Assembly (NCBI RefSeq): GCF_003259525.1
Contig: NZ_QLLO01000001.1
Coordinates: 186,001 to 250,000, forward strand
Source: Olleya aquimaris
Lineage (GTDB): Bacteria > Bacteroidota > Bacteroidia > Flavobacteriales > Flavobacteriaceae
Length of the DNA stretch: 64,000 bases
Direction: 5' to 3'
Part shown: positions 17,613-27,040 of the stretch, one piece after another
Numbering within the stretch: position 1 is the stretch's first letter
How the letters are laid out: each line of letters opens with the position of its first letter
Program-made: the position numbers and the translations under genes
The notes under the pieces: generated by a model
Databases searched by the model: none
Told to the model about the DNA's origin: nothing
Seen by the model: the letters and a program-made list of their open reading frames with translations, nothing else

Positions 17613-19574
17613 ATGCTTAAACAACTAAGACAAGCCTTATTTCAAGTTTTAGAATCTAGTAGAAAAAAAATAGATTTTAAAAACATTAACTATCTTCCAA
17701 GATGGGCTATTTTGTGTTTTGACATTGCGATACTTCTAATTGCTTCATTTTTTACTAAAATAATAGTTAGTAAAATTCAAAAAGCTGCATTTTTTAGTTT
17801 AGGTTTTTCCACAGAAGAAGTAATAATTGTTACCATAAACGTCTTGTTTTTTGTGCTATTTAGGACCTATGCAGGGCTTATTAGACACTCAACATTTATA
17901 GATGCAGCAAAATTCTTTTTAGCATCAATAGCTACTTCAATAACTGCATTAGCAGTGTATTACGGATACTTATTTTTAGTCGGACAAGAGTTGTTTTCAA
18001 TTCCACAATTATTTATCTATTCCATAGTATCGTTTTGTGGATTATTTTTATTTAGAATTTTAGTTAAGCAAGTATTCCAGGTCTATCAACGTTACAACGA
18101 TGAGGAAGCTAGACTAAATGTATTAATTTATGGGACTGGTGAAAATGCAATTGCAATTGCTAGTGCATTAAAATCCGAAAACCCTTCTCGTTATAAAATA
18201 CTAGGATTTATAGATAAAGATGGTAAAAATAAAAGTAAAGAAATTTTAGGATTACCAATAATTCATCTCAATCGTAAAACAGCTGTTTTATTAAGAATTT
18301 ATAATGCACAAGCATTAATTATAGCAGACAGCACACTAACAAAAGAAGAAAACATCAGAATTGTTGACAATTGTTTAGAATATAATTTTAAAGTCTTTAG
18401 AGCGCCATTAATTTCTGATATCGAAAAGCATACTAATCTGTCCAATCAGATTCAAAAAATCCAAATTGAAGACATTTTAGAAAGAGAGCCAATTAAATTA
18501 GACAATAAATTAGTTGCTAAAGAAATTTTTAATAAATGTATATTAGTAACAGGTGGTGCAGGCTCTATTGGCAGCGAAATTGTAAGACAAGTTGCTAATT
18601 ACAAACCAAGCAAATTATTGATTTTAGATCAAGCTGAATCCCCTTTGTATAACATACAATTAGAGATTAAAAATAATTTTCCTAATCTAAATTTTGAAGC
18701 CATTATTGCAGATGTAAGAAAAGGAGAAGTTATTGAAGAAGTATTTAAAGAGCACAAACCTCAAGTCGTTTATCATGCAGCAGCATATAAACATGTACCG
18801 TTAATGGAAAAACATCCTTCAGAAGCAATTTTTGCTAATGTATTAGGTACAAAAAATGTAGCAGATTTATCTCAACGTTTTAAGGCAGAAAAATTTGTAA
18901 TGGTTTCTACAGATAAAGCAGTAAACCCAAGTAATGTTATGGGTGCTTCTAAGCGTATAGCAGAAATTTATGTCCAAGCATTACAGCACAAAGTGTTAGC
19001 AGATAGTAAAAGTAAAACACAGTTTGTAACCACAAGGTTTGGTAATGTATTAGGTAGCAATGGGTCTGTAGTTCCACTTTTTAAAAGACAAATTGAAGAA
19101 GGTGGACCGTTAACTATAACCCATCCAGATATTATTAGATATTTTATGACCATTCCAGAAGCTTGTCAACTTGTTCTAGAAGCAGGAGCTATGGGTAATG
19201 GTGGAGAGATATTTATTTTTGATATGGGTGAGGCGGTAAAAATTATAGACTTAGCCAAAAAAATAATCCGTTTAGCAGGTTTTGTGCCCTACAAAGACAT
19301 AGACATTAAGGTTGTTGGCTTAAGACCTGGAGAAAAATTATACGAAGAATTATTAAGTGATAAATCAACGACATTGCCTACTTACAATAATAAAATTATG
19401 ATTGCCAAAGTAGAAAATTGTTCACATTCACAAATTAATAAAGATATACACGAGTTGATTACACTTGCAAAGGAAGACGAAAAAAATGCAATTGTTAAAA
19501 AGATGAAAGACATTGTTCCTGAGTTTTTAAGCATGAATTCAGACTTTGAAATTTTTGATAAAAAGATAGTTTAA
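17613..19574 (+). CDS. nucleotide-sugar 4,6-dehydratase, PglF/WbpM/CapD type
   Basis: A membrane-bound UDP-GlcNAc 4,6-dehydratase type. The N-terminus has about four membrane helices (roughly residues 25-150), then a first Rossmann region (YGTGENAIAIAS) and a second catalytic one with LVTGGAGSIGSEIVRQV, HAAAYKHVPLME and STDKAVNPSNVMGASKR, where the usual YxxxK Tyr is replaced by Met as in this family. The product is a UDP-4-keto-6-deoxy sugar, the substrate of the aminotransferase upstream. I start at the ATG at 17613, which fits alignment of the first helix; a TTG nine codons earlier is possible. Full length at about 653 residues. Confidence 0.93.
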   Translation: MLKQLRQALFQVLESSRKKIDFKNINYLPRWAILCFDIAILLIASFFTKIIVSKIQKAAFFSLGFSTEEVIIVTINVLFFVLFRTYAGLIRHSTFIDAAKFFLASIATSITALAVYYGYLFLVGQELFSIPQLFIYSIVSFCGLFLFRILVKQVFQVYQRYNDEEARLNVLIYGTGENAIAIASALKSENPSRYKILGFIDKDGKNKSKEILGLPIIHLNRKTAVLLRIYNAQALIIADSTLTKEENIRIVDNCLEYNFKVFRAPLISDIEKHTNLSNQIQKIQIEDILEREPIKLDNKLVAKEIFNKCILVTGGAGSIGSEIVRQVANYKPSKLLILDQAESPLYNIQLEIKNNFPNLNFEAIIADVRKGEVIEEVFKEHKPQVVYHAAAYKHVPLMEKHPSEAIFANVLGTKNVADLSQRFKAEKFVMVSTDKAVNPSNVMGASKRIAEIYVQALQHKVLADSKSKTQFVTTRFGNVLGSNGSVVPLFKRQIEEGGPLTITHPDIIRYFMTIPEACQLVLEAGAMGNGGEIFIFDMGEAVKIIDLAKKIIRLAGFVPYKDIDIKVVGLRPGEKLYEELLSDKSTTLPTYNNKIMIAKVENCSHSQINKDIHELITLAKEDEKNAIVKKMKDIVPEFLSMNSDFEIFDKKIV

Positions 19575-19579
19575 GATAA

Positions 19580-20878
19580 ATGAAAATAGCAGTAATTGGT
19601 ACAGGTTACGTAGGCTTAGTAACTGGTACATGTCTAGCAGAAACAGGAAACGAAGTACTATGTATAGATATAGACAAAAATAAAGTAAAACAAATGCAAG
19701 AGGGTGTGGTACCAATCTATGAGCCACATTTAGATGTTTTATTTGAAAGAAATATTAAAGCTAATAGGCTTAAATTTTCAACTAGTTTAGAAGAAGGATT
19801 GGAGCATGGAGACATTATATTTTTAGCGTTACCTACTCCAGAAGATGAAGATGGATCTGCAGATTTAAAATACATTCTTGGTGTAGCAGATGAAATTGGT
19901 AAACTGATTAAAGACTATAAAGTAATTGTCGATAAAAGTACAGTTCCTGTTGGCACTTCAGATAAAGTTAAAGAAGCCATTTCTAAAAATGCTAAAGTAG
20001 ATTTTGATGTGGTTTCTAACCCAGAGTTTCTAAGAGAAGGTTTTGCAGTAGACGACTTTTTAAAACCAGAACGTATTGTTGTAGGATCTAGTAGTGATCG
20101 CGCAACCAAGTTAATGGAAAAACTGTATAAACCATATGTACGTTCAGGCAATCCAATAATTGTTATGGATGAGAAGTCTGCAGAGTTAACCAAATACGCT
20201 TCTAACGCCTTTTTAGCAGCTAAAATTACCTTTATGAATGAGATTGCTAACTTTTGTGAAAAAGTTGGTGCAGATGTCGATAAGGTAAGAATTGGAATGG
20301 GGACAGACTCTCGTATTGGAAAACGATTTTTATTTCCAGGTATTGGTTATGGAGGTTCTTGCTTTCCTAAAGACGTCAAAGCATTACACAAATCTGGATT
20401 AGAAAATAATTATAACTTTAAAATTTTAGATGCTGTAATTAATGTTAATGCAAGACAAAAACTGGTTTTAATTCCTAAAATAGAAAACCATTTTAATAAT
20501 AATTTAGAAGGTAAAAACATAGCTATTTGGGGATTAGCTTTTAAACCAGAAACAGACGATATACGTGAAGCACCTTCACTTTACATGATAGATGCTTTAT
20601 TAGAAGCTGGTTGTAATATTACAGCTTTTGACCCAGAAGCAATGCCAAATGTAAAACGTAAATTAGGAAATAAAATTCAATTTGCAGATAGTATGTATGA
20701 CGCATTAAAAGATGCAGATGCATTAGTAATATCAACAGAGTGGAGTATTTTTAGAACTCCAGATTTCTCTAAAATAAAATCATTAATGGCTAGTCCAACT
20801 ATTTTTGATGGTCGTAATTTATACGATGTTAACGATGTTAAAAACGAAGGATTTAAATACGTGTCAATAGGAAGATAA
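19580..20878 (+). CDS. ugd: UDP-glucose 6-dehydrogenase
   Basis: Ugd oxidises UDP-glucose to UDP-glucuronate with two NAD. The N-terminal [17 protein letters not shown] motif, the NPEFLREG segment near residue 147, the active-site Cys in [16 protein letters not shown] near residue 258 and the late [16 protein letters not shown] are all canonical. At 432 residues it is full length. The stop shares one base with the start of the next gene, a UDP-glucuronate decarboxylase, so its product is probably channelled to UDP-xylose. Confidence 0.96.
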   Translation: MKIAVIGTGYVGLVTGTCLAETGNEVLCIDIDKNKVKQMQEGVVPIYEPHLDVLFERNIKANRLKFSTSLEEGLEHGDIIFLALPTPEDEDGSADLKYILGVADEIGKLIKDYKVIVDKSTVPVGTSDKVKEAISKNAKVDFDVVSNPEFLREGFAVDDFLKPERIVVGSSSDRATKLMEKLYKPYVRSGNPIIVMDEKSAELTKYASNAFLAAKITFMNEIANFCEKVGADVDKVRIGMGTDSRIGKRFLFPGIGYGGSCFPKDVKALHKSGLENNYNFKILDAVINVNARQKLVLIPKIENHFNNNLEGKNIAIWGLAFKPETDDIREAPSLYMIDALLEAGCNITAFDPEAMPNVKRKLGNKIQFADSMYDALKDADALVISTEWSIFRTPDFSKIKSLMASPTIFDGRNLYDVNDVKNEGFKYVSIGR

Positions 20879-21867
20879 TGAGCCAAAAAAGAGTTTTAAT
20901 TACAGGTGCAGCAGGATTTTTAGGATCACACTTATGTGACCGATTTATCAGTGAAGGTTACTTTGTAATAGGAATGGATAATTTTATTACTGGTGACCCA
21001 AAAAATATTGCCCATTTATCTTCTAACTCTAACTTCTTATTTATTCAACATGATGTTACTAACTTTATAAATATCGAAGGTGGTCTGGATTATATTCTAC
21101 ATTTTGCATCTCCTGCAAGTCCAATAGATTACCTTAAAATTCCTATTCAAACCTTAAAGGTTGGTAGTTTAGGTACGCACAATTTACTAGGTTTAGCTAA
21201 AGCAAAAAACGCAAGATTATTAATTGCTTCAACTTCTGAAGTGTATGGTGATCCTTTAGTACATCCACAAACCGAAGACTATTATGGTAACGTAAATACC
21301 ATTGGACCTAGAGGTGTGTATGACGAGGCTAAACGCTTTCAAGAATCTATAACTATGGCATATCATAGGTTTCATGGTTTAGAAACACGTATTGTTAGAA
21401 TCTTTAATACCTATGGACCAAGAATGCGACTAAATGATGGACGTGTTATTCCTGCATTTATGGGTCAAGCGCTTCGTGGTGAAGATTTAACAGTGTTTGG
21501 TGATGGTAGTCAAACACGATCATTCTGTTATGTTACAGACCAAGTAGATGGTATATATAGATTGCTTTTAAGTGATTATCCTAACCCAGTAAACATTGGA
21601 AATCCACACGAGATTTCTATTAAAGATTTTGCTGAAGAAATTATTAAACTAACAGGAACAACACAAAAAGTAATTTACAAAGATTTACCAGTTGACGATC
21701 CAATGCAGCGTCAACCAGACATAACATTAGCAAAAAAACTATTGCAATGGGAACCAAAAGTGGGTCGTGAAGAAGGTATGAGAAAAACCTTCGATTACTT
21801 TAAAAACTTAACAGAAGAAGAACTTCATAAAAGCGAACATAAAGATTTTTCTAGTTATAATAAGTGA
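20878..21867 (+). CDS. UDP-glucuronate decarboxylase (UDP-xylose synthase)
   Basis: An extended short-chain dehydrogenase with [15 protein letters not shown] at the N-terminus, [14 protein letters not shown] near residue 35, [13 protein letters not shown] near residue 81, a STSEVYGDP segment and [11 protein letters not shown] as the YxxxK catalytic motif; these stretches are specific to the UXS family. It converts UDP-GlcA to UDP-xylose with internal NAD recycling. At 329 residues it is full length. The one-base overlap with ugd makes a two-gene UDP-xylose module, implying xylose (or GlcA) in the surface glycan. Confidence 0.95.
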   Translation: MSQKRVLITGAAGFLGSHLCDRFISEGYFVIGMDNFITGDPKNIAHLSSNSNFLFIQHDVTNFINIEGGLDYILHFASPASPIDYLKIPIQTLKVGSLGTHNLLGLAKAKNARLLIASTSEVYGDPLVHPQTEDYYGNVNTIGPRGVYDEAKRFQESITMAYHRFHGLETRIVRIFNTYGPRMRLNDGRVIPAFMGQALRGEDLTVFGDGSQTRSFCYVTDQVDGIYRLLLSDYPNPVNIGNPHEISIKDFAEEIIKLTGTTQKVIYKDLPVDDPMQRQPDITLAKKLLQWEPKVGREEGMRKTFDYFKNLTEEELHKSEHKDFSSYNK

Positions 21868-21873
21868 TAATAT

Positions 21874-23283
21874 ATGGAGTATAAACGCGGAAGATACTCT
21901 TGGTTACTAAGACCTTTTCTTATCATTTTTGATATTACTGTCATTAATGTTTTAGCGTTTTATTTTTTCAATTTTAACGAAGCTAATCTTTACTTTTTTT
22001 CATCAGCATTTTTAAACAATAAGCACCTGTTGTACATTGTTTATTCCATAGTTTTATGGTTAGTTTCTACATCATTTTTAAAGTTTTATCATGTGTATCG
22101 CTACACATCAACTATAAATATTATATCGCTTATTATTAAGCAATTTTTAGTCTTTGGCTTAATTGTTTATGCGTTTATAGGTGTGTTTAGAAGTATAGAT
22201 ATACAAGCTTTTACAACCTTAAAATATCTAGTATATTCTTTTTCCCTTATCGGAACAATAAAACTAGTTAGCTACTTTGGTTTAAAAACATATCGTTCTT
22301 ATTTAAAAGGAAATGTAAGGCGTGTCATTATTATAGGTAAAGGTGAGGGTGCAGAAGAATTGAAACAGCTTTTTACAAAACGAAAAGAATTAGGCTATGC
22401 ACTTAAAGGCGTGTTTGCCAATTCTGAAAATCAAAAATTTACCGGTAACATTGCTGATAGCTTTACCTTTTTAGATCAAGACAAAAGTATAGACGAAATT
22501 TACTGTGCAATTGATGAGTTAACAGAAAAGCAAGTCAATGATTATGTGAAGTATGCCGAAATCAACCATTGCAACATCAAGTTTATACCTAAAACCAATA
22601 AGTTATTAACCAAACGACTCAAAACAGATTATTACAATTACTTACCAGTATTATCTATGCCAGAATTGGCTTTGAATAACGAATTTAACACCTTTATTAA
22701 ACGGGTTTTTGATGTTGTTTTTGCTTTATTAATGATTGTGTTGGTTTTATCATGGTTAACACCATTATTGTTTATTTTAATAAAATTAGAATCTAAAGGA
22801 CCCTTATTTTATAAACATAAACGAAACGGGATTAACTATAAAGAATTTGATTGCTATAAGTTTAGATCATTAAAAACTAATAAAGCAGAAAAAGGAACTT
22901 ACATTACCCAAAACGATACACGAGTAACTAAAATTGGTAAGTTTTTGCGTAAAACAAGTTTAGATGAATTTCCTCAATTTTACAACGTGTTAAAAGGAGA
23001 TATGAGTGTAGTTGGACCACGTCCACATATGTTGTCTTACACAGATGATTACTCTAAAAAAATAGATAAATACAACTTTATTTTTAGACACAACGTCAAA
23101 CCAGGTGTTACAGGATTGGCTCAAATTAAAGGGTATAGAGGCGAAATTAAAAATGACGAAGACATTATAAACCGCATAAAATATGATAATTTTTATATCG
23201 AAAACTGGTCGCTAGTCTTAGACTTAAAAATAATATTCCAAACTATGATTAATGTCTTTAAGGGACAAAAAGAAGCCTATTAA
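21874..23283 (+). CDS. polyprenyl glycosylphosphotransferase, WcaJ/WbaP type
   Basis: A full-length phosphoglycosyltransferase of 469 residues: about four N-terminal membrane helices (residues 12-130), a CoA-binding-like Rossmann region with VIIIGKGEGAEEL, a fifth hydrophobic segment (about 273-300) and the C-terminal catalytic domain with FYKHKRNGINYKEF, KFRSLK, KTSLDEFPQFYNV (catalytic Asp-Glu) and DMSVVGPRPH. It would start a glycan on undecaprenyl phosphate, usually with glucose- or galactose-1-phosphate. It lies six bases after the UDP-xylose synthase. With the PglC-like enzyme at 15789 it gives the locus two possible initiating enzymes. Confidence 0.93.
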   Translation: MEYKRGRYSWLLRPFLIIFDITVINVLAFYFFNFNEANLYFFSSAFLNNKHLLYIVYSIVLWLVSTSFLKFYHVYRYTSTINIISLIIKQFLVFGLIVYAFIGVFRSIDIQAFTTLKYLVYSFSLIGTIKLVSYFGLKTYRSYLKGNVRRVIIIGKGEGAEELKQLFTKRKELGYALKGVFANSENQKFTGNIADSFTFLDQDKSIDEIYCAIDELTEKQVNDYVKYAEINHCNIKFIPKTNKLLTKRLKTDYYNYLPVLSMPELALNNEFNTFIKRVFDVVFALLMIVLVLSWLTPLLFILIKLESKGPLFYKHKRNGINYKEFDCYKFRSLKTNKAEKGTYITQNDTRVTKIGKFLRKTSLDEFPQFYNVLKGDMSVVGPRPHMLSYTDDYSKKIDKYNFIFRHNVKPGVTGLAQIKGYRGEIKNDEDIINRIKYDNFYIENWSLVLDLKIIFQTMINVFKGQKEAY

Positions 23284-23284
23284 A

Positions 23285-24064
23285 GTGAAATCTTTAGTCT
23301 CCATAATAACACCACTGTACAATTCGGAAGCCTTTATAGAGGATACTATAAACAGCGTGTTACATCAAACATATACAAACTGGGAACTTATTTTAATAGA
23401 CGATTGCTCAACGGATAACACCATTGCAATAGCAGAAAAATTGGTCTCAAAATATACTAACATAAAACTTCTTAAAAATCAAATAAATTCTGGAGCAGCA
23501 GTCTCAAGAAATAAAGGAATACATGAAGCCAATGGACATTTTATAGCCTTTTTAGATGCAGATGATGTATGGAAACCTAATAAGCTGGACGTTCAAGTTA
23601 ACTTTATGCAAACCAATAATTGTGATGTGTCTTTTAGTAGCTACGAGCAAATAAATGAGGCAGGACAACCATTAAATAAACTAGTCAAAGCTCTACCTAG
23701 TTTAAGTTATAACAAATACTTAAAAACCAATTATATTGGTAACCTTACAGGAATGTATAATACAAGTTCACTAGGCAAAATAACGTCTCCTAACTTACGC
23801 AAACGTCAGGATTGGCTATTATGGCTTGCTGCCATAAAAACTTCTGGTAAACCTGCTTTAGGTATTCAAGAGTCATTAGCGTTTTATCGTGTAAGAGCTA
23901 ATTCTATTTCTTCTAATAAACTAGAGATGCTTAAATACAATTATTTGGTTTATAAAAAAGGGTTAGGGTTTTCTACGCTAAAATCTTTGTACAGAATGAT
24001 TCTTTTTATTTGGGAACAGTTTTTTGTAAAATCTAAATTGATTGTTTCTATAGATAAGAAGTAA
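23285..24064 (+). CDS. glycosyltransferase family 2
   Basis: A GT-A glycosyltransferase opening with VSIITPLYNSEAFIEDTINS, then LILIDDCSTDNT, NSGAAVSRNKGI and FLDADDVWKPNK (DxD-type metal site near residue 85). About 259 residues. The frame is open to an ATG at 23252 inside the previous gene, but the GTG at 23285, one base after that stop, puts the first beta strand at the normal distance from the N-terminus and avoids a 32-base overlap. It is the last gene of the long + strand locus and overlaps the convergent CapK-like gene by 17 bases. Confidence 0.88.
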   Translation: MKSLVSIITPLYNSEAFIEDTINSVLHQTYTNWELILIDDCSTDNTIAIAEKLVSKYTNIKLLKNQINSGAAVSRNKGIHEANGHFIAFLDADDVWKPNKLDVQVNFMQTNNCDVSFSSYEQINEAGQPLNKLVKALPSLSYNKYLKTNYIGNLTGMYNTSSLGKITSPNLRKRQDWLLWLAAIKTSGKPALGIQESLAFYRVRANSISSNKLEMLKYNYLVYKKGLGFSTLKSLYRMILFIWEQFFVKSKLIVSIDKK

Positions 24065-25355
24065 ACTGTTTCAACTTCCCGCTTTTTTGACGATTTAAAA
24101 CCGTTTCTTGTTCAAAGTATAATTTTAAATTAGGCTCTAAATAGATGTCTACTGCTTGTTGCACAGCTTCTTTTTGGGCTTCGGTTAAAGTTTCAGTTGC
24201 GACATAACTAACTCTAAAAGTATCTAATTCAAGTTGTTCTATAATAAATTCTTTAACATTGGCTTCTTTGCTCATTACAGTTTTTGTTACATAGTAAAAA
24301 GTTAATCCAGCAGCTTTTTTACCTGAAGGCAATTGTACCAAATCGCTAGTACGTCCAATTAACTTCTCCAAAACAGGATGTTGTAATGTGCTTTTTGTAG
24401 ATAGGCTTCCTAAATCACCAAGTTCATAACGTATAAAAGGATGTGCTCTGTTGTATAAATCGGTTATTACTATTTTGCCAGTTTGTCCATAAGGCACAGG
24501 CTGGTTGTTGTCATCCAAAATTTCGACATACAAATGGTTGCTATTAACCAACCAATTATTGTGTTTATCCTGAAAAGCAATTAAACCTAATTCTGCTGCG
24601 CCATATTCGTTAACAACAGGAATTCCAAATTGTTGTTCTAGTAGTTTTTTGTCATCATCAAACAACATTTCAGAGGTCACAATACAGACGTTTAATGTAG
24701 GACATATGGTTTTTAAAGTGATGTTTTTTCGCTCTAAAAACTTTGCAAATTGTACAATTGCACTGGTATAACCGTTAATATAACTAAATTGGGTGCGTTT
24801 AAATTTACGTAAGACTTTTTCTAATGCATCATCACTTAAATCAAAAACCGAAAAGCGATATCTGTTACCCAACCAATCCTTAAAACGTTCTTTGTAATAC
24901 CCTTTTGTATCTAACGGAATACCATAAAATCGTGCTTGTTTAGACGTGTTTAAATCAATATTAAACCAACCATAGCGTTGCATAAACGTAACCCATGTTA
25001 TAGCATGAGCAAAATTATCTTTAGCAAAAACAAAAGGTGTCCCAGAAGATCCAGAGGTTTTATTGGTGTAAATTGTTTTTGGTGTATACTTATCAGATAA
25101 TCTATGCTCTAAAGGCTGTTGTAAATTAGATTTATTTAATACTGGAAGATCATTCCAGTTAGAGGTGTCAATACATTCACATAACGACTTGTAAAACGGA
25201 GTGTGTTCTAAATGAAAGTCCACAATTGCCAACAACTGCTTACTTAAATAGTTGCTGTATTGCTCTGTAGTTAAGTTTTCAATAACGTTAAGCGTTTTTT
25301 TAGCTTCATTTATTGGGAAGCCTTTTAAGCGCAATGACCATTCAAATAGTTTCAA
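24048..25355 (-). CDS. CapK-like / phenylacetate-CoA ligase-related adenylate-forming protein
   Basis: The 435-residue protein has the adenylate-forming TSGSSGTPF loop near residue 89, a VNEYGAAELGLIAF segment around residue 252 and RYELGDLG near residue 321, the pattern of CapK and PaaK-like enzymes. CapK-like genes are often found in capsule loci with no proven reaction; activation of an acyl or carboxylate group as AMP ester is likely. It is on the opposite strand and its 3' end overlaps the last GT2 gene by 17 bases, so it marks the edge of the locus. Confidence 0.8.
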   Translation of the reverse strand: MKLFEWSLRLKGFPINEAKKTLNVIENLTTEQYSNYLSKQLLAIVDFHLEHTPFYKSLCECIDTSNWNDLPVLNKSNLQQPLEHRLSDKYTPKTIYTNKTSGSSGTPFVFAKDNFAHAITWVTFMQRYGWFNIDLNTSKQARFYGIPLDTKGYYKERFKDWLGNRYRFSVFDLSDDALEKVLRKFKRTQFSYINGYTSAIVQFAKFLERKNITLKTICPTLNVCIVTSEMLFDDDKKLLEQQFGIPVVNEYGAAELGLIAFQDKHNNWLVNSNHLYVEILDDNNQPVPYGQTGKIVITDLYNRAHPFIRYELGDLGSLSTKSTLQHPVLEKLIGRTSDLVQLPSGKKAAGLTFYYVTKTVMSKEANVKEFIIEQLELDTFRVSYVATETLTEAQKEAVQQAVDIYLEPNLKLYFEQETVLNRQKSGKLKQFTSYL

Positions 25356-25382
25356 TTTTTTAAAATTTTATGAAAAGTAAAA

Positions 25383-25390
25383 CAAAAATA
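25383..25390 (-). promoter_or_regulatory. possible -7 promoter element for the CapK-like gene
   Basis: On the minus strand this reads TATTTTTG, an exact TAnnTTTG match, 27 bases before the ATG of the CapK-like gene. No clear -33 TTG is at the consensus distance. Placement in the divergent gap with purD supports it. Confidence 0.45.
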
Positions 25391-25493
25391 ATGAAAATTG
25401 GTTCCTTTTTAGGGTTAGCTGCAATTTGGTTTTGAAATCTAAAAACAGAAAGGGTTTTTACCAAAAACACATTCATTTTTTCATTCAAAAGAC

Positions 25494-25501
25494 TATTTTT
25501 G
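25494..25501 (+). promoter_or_regulatory. possible -7 promoter element for purD
   Basis: TATTTTTG matches TAnnTTTG and lies 18 bases before the purD ATG at 25520, leaving a short leader of about a dozen bases. The -33 position has TTC instead of TTG at the 19-base spacing. Confidence 0.45.
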
Positions 25502-25519
25502 TACAAACAACTACAACGC

Positions 25520-26791
25520 ATGAATATCTTAATATTAGGTTCTGGAGGAAGAGAACACACTATAGCTTGGAAACTAAAACAAAGCCCAAAATGTAGCTCA
25601 CTTTTTGTTGCTCCTGGTAATTCAGGAACCGCTCAAATTGCTAAGAATGTACCAGTAAGTGTTACCGATTTTAAAGCCATTAAAGAGGTGGTTTTAAACA
25701 ACAACATCACTATGGTTGTAGTGGGACCAGAAGACCCTTTAGTACAAGGTGTTCATGATTTTTTCTTAGCAGATGAGGCACTTAAAAACGTGGCTGTTAT
25801 TGGTCCACAACAAGCTGCTGCAACTTTAGAAGGTAGTAAAGAATTTGCAAAACAGTTTTTGTTTAGACACAACATTCCTACAGCAGCTTACCAAAGCTTT
25901 GATGCACAAACAGTAGATAAAGGCTATGCGTTTTTAGAAACATTAAATCCACCATATGTATTAAAAGCAGACGGATTAGCTGCAGGAAAAGGAGTCGTGA
26001 TTTTAAATGATTTAAATGATGCTAAAACCGAATTAAAAAGCATGTTAGTGGATGCCAAGTTTGGTCAAGCCAGCACTAAAGTGGTTATTGAAGAATTTTT
26101 AGACGGAATAGAACTAAGTTGTTTTGTGTTAACCGATGGTAAAAACTATAAGATTTTACCAACTGCTAAAGATTATAAGCGAATAGGCGAAGGTGATACA
26201 GGCTTAAACACAGGCGGAATGGGAGCTATATCTCCTGTACCTTTTGCTAACGAAGCCTTTTTAAATAAAGTAGAAGAGCGAATTGTAAAACCAACTATTG
26301 CTGGTTTACAAAAAGATAATTTACCCTATAAAGGATTTGTGTTTATTGGTTTAATTAAAGTTGGTGACGACCCAAAAGTTATAGAGTATAACGTGCGTTT
26401 AGGTGATCCTGAAACCGAAGTTGTCTTACCAAGATTAAAAAACGATTTGGTTGAGGTTTTTGAAGCAGTAGCCAATCAATCCTTAGACAAAATTGATGTT
26501 GAAATTGATCAACGTGCAGCAACAACAGTTATGCTAGTGTCTGGTGGTTATCCAGAAGCCTATGAAAAAGGTAAAGTAATTACAGGTATTGAAACTATAG
26601 AAGATTCAATAGTATTCCACGCAGGAGCACAAGAAAAAGACGGTAAAATAGTTACTTCTGGTGGTCGTGTTATGGCAATTACAAGCTATGGTGAAACGTA
26701 CAAAGAAGCCATAAAAAAATCTTACCAAAACATAGAAAAACTACATTTTGATAAGATGAATTATCGTAAAGATATTGGTTTTGACCTTTAA
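25520..26791 (+). CDS. purD: phosphoribosylamine-glycine ligase PurD
   Basis: PurD joins phosphoribosylamine and glycine using ATP, the second step of purine synthesis. The N-terminus NILILGSGGREHTIAWKL, the GPEDPLVQGV segment, the ATP-grasp region with VLKADGLAAGKGV near residue 140 and GDPETEVVLPRL near residue 294 are diagnostic. I start at the ATG at 25520 because the family begins at this Met; an upstream TTG would add seven residues and overlap the predicted promoter. Its stop is three bases from the stop of the convergent small gene. Confidence 0.97.
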   Translation: MNILILGSGGREHTIAWKLKQSPKCSSLFVAPGNSGTAQIAKNVPVSVTDFKAIKEVVLNNNITMVVVGPEDPLVQGVHDFFLADEALKNVAVIGPQQAAATLEGSKEFAKQFLFRHNIPTAAYQSFDAQTVDKGYAFLETLNPPYVLKADGLAAGKGVVILNDLNDAKTELKSMLVDAKFGQASTKVVIEEFLDGIELSCFVLTDGKNYKILPTAKDYKRIGEGDTGLNTGGMGAISPVPFANEAFLNKVEERIVKPTIAGLQKDNLPYKGFVFIGLIKVGDDPKVIEYNVRLGDPETEVVLPRLKNDLVEVFEAVANQSLDKIDVEIDQRAATTVMLVSGGYPEAYEKGKVITGIETIEDSIVFHAGAQEKDGKIVTSGGRVMAITSYGETYKEAIKKSYQNIEKLHFDKMNYRKDIGFDL

Positions 26792-26794
26792 AGT

Positions 26795-27022
26795 CTATAA
26801 GTAAGAATGAGACGAAATGCTCTTGTCTTCTTCGTTATTAGCATCAAACGCTTTTAATTGAATCATCCAATAAGTAAAGGCTACTAAACCAATAATGGCA
26901 AAAATCCAAGTCATAAAATTTGCTGCCCACCAGTTTTCTAGCTCTAAAGCTCTTAAGGCATCATATGGCGCAAACAATATATTTACAAATAAGTCTTGTA
27001 TTGCGTAAAAGAAATCTTTCAT
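26795..27022 (-). CDS. small membrane protein, DUF6341-like
   Basis: A 75-residue protein starting KDFFYAIQDLFVNILFAPYD with one clear membrane segment (about residues 38-57, TWIFAIIGLVAFTYWMIQL) and an acidic polar tail. I recognise it as a short flavobacterial protein commonly found between purD and upp, called DUF6341 in current naming as far as I recall. The ATG at 27022 is chosen over an upstream frame extension because the matching promoter element lies at 27041-27048. Function is unknown. Confidence 0.75.
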   Translation of the reverse strand: MKDFFYAIQDLFVNILFAPYDALRALELENWWAANFMTWIFAIIGLVAFTYWMIQLKAFDANNEEDKSISSHSYL

Positions 27023-27040
27023 AGTAGTATATTTATAGCA

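Noticed and set aside
1-24064. Search for transposases, integrases or att sites explaining the large glycan locus as a recent island
   Set aside because: No mobile-element gene or flanking direct repeat seen; base composition looks as AT-rich as the rest of the window by eye.
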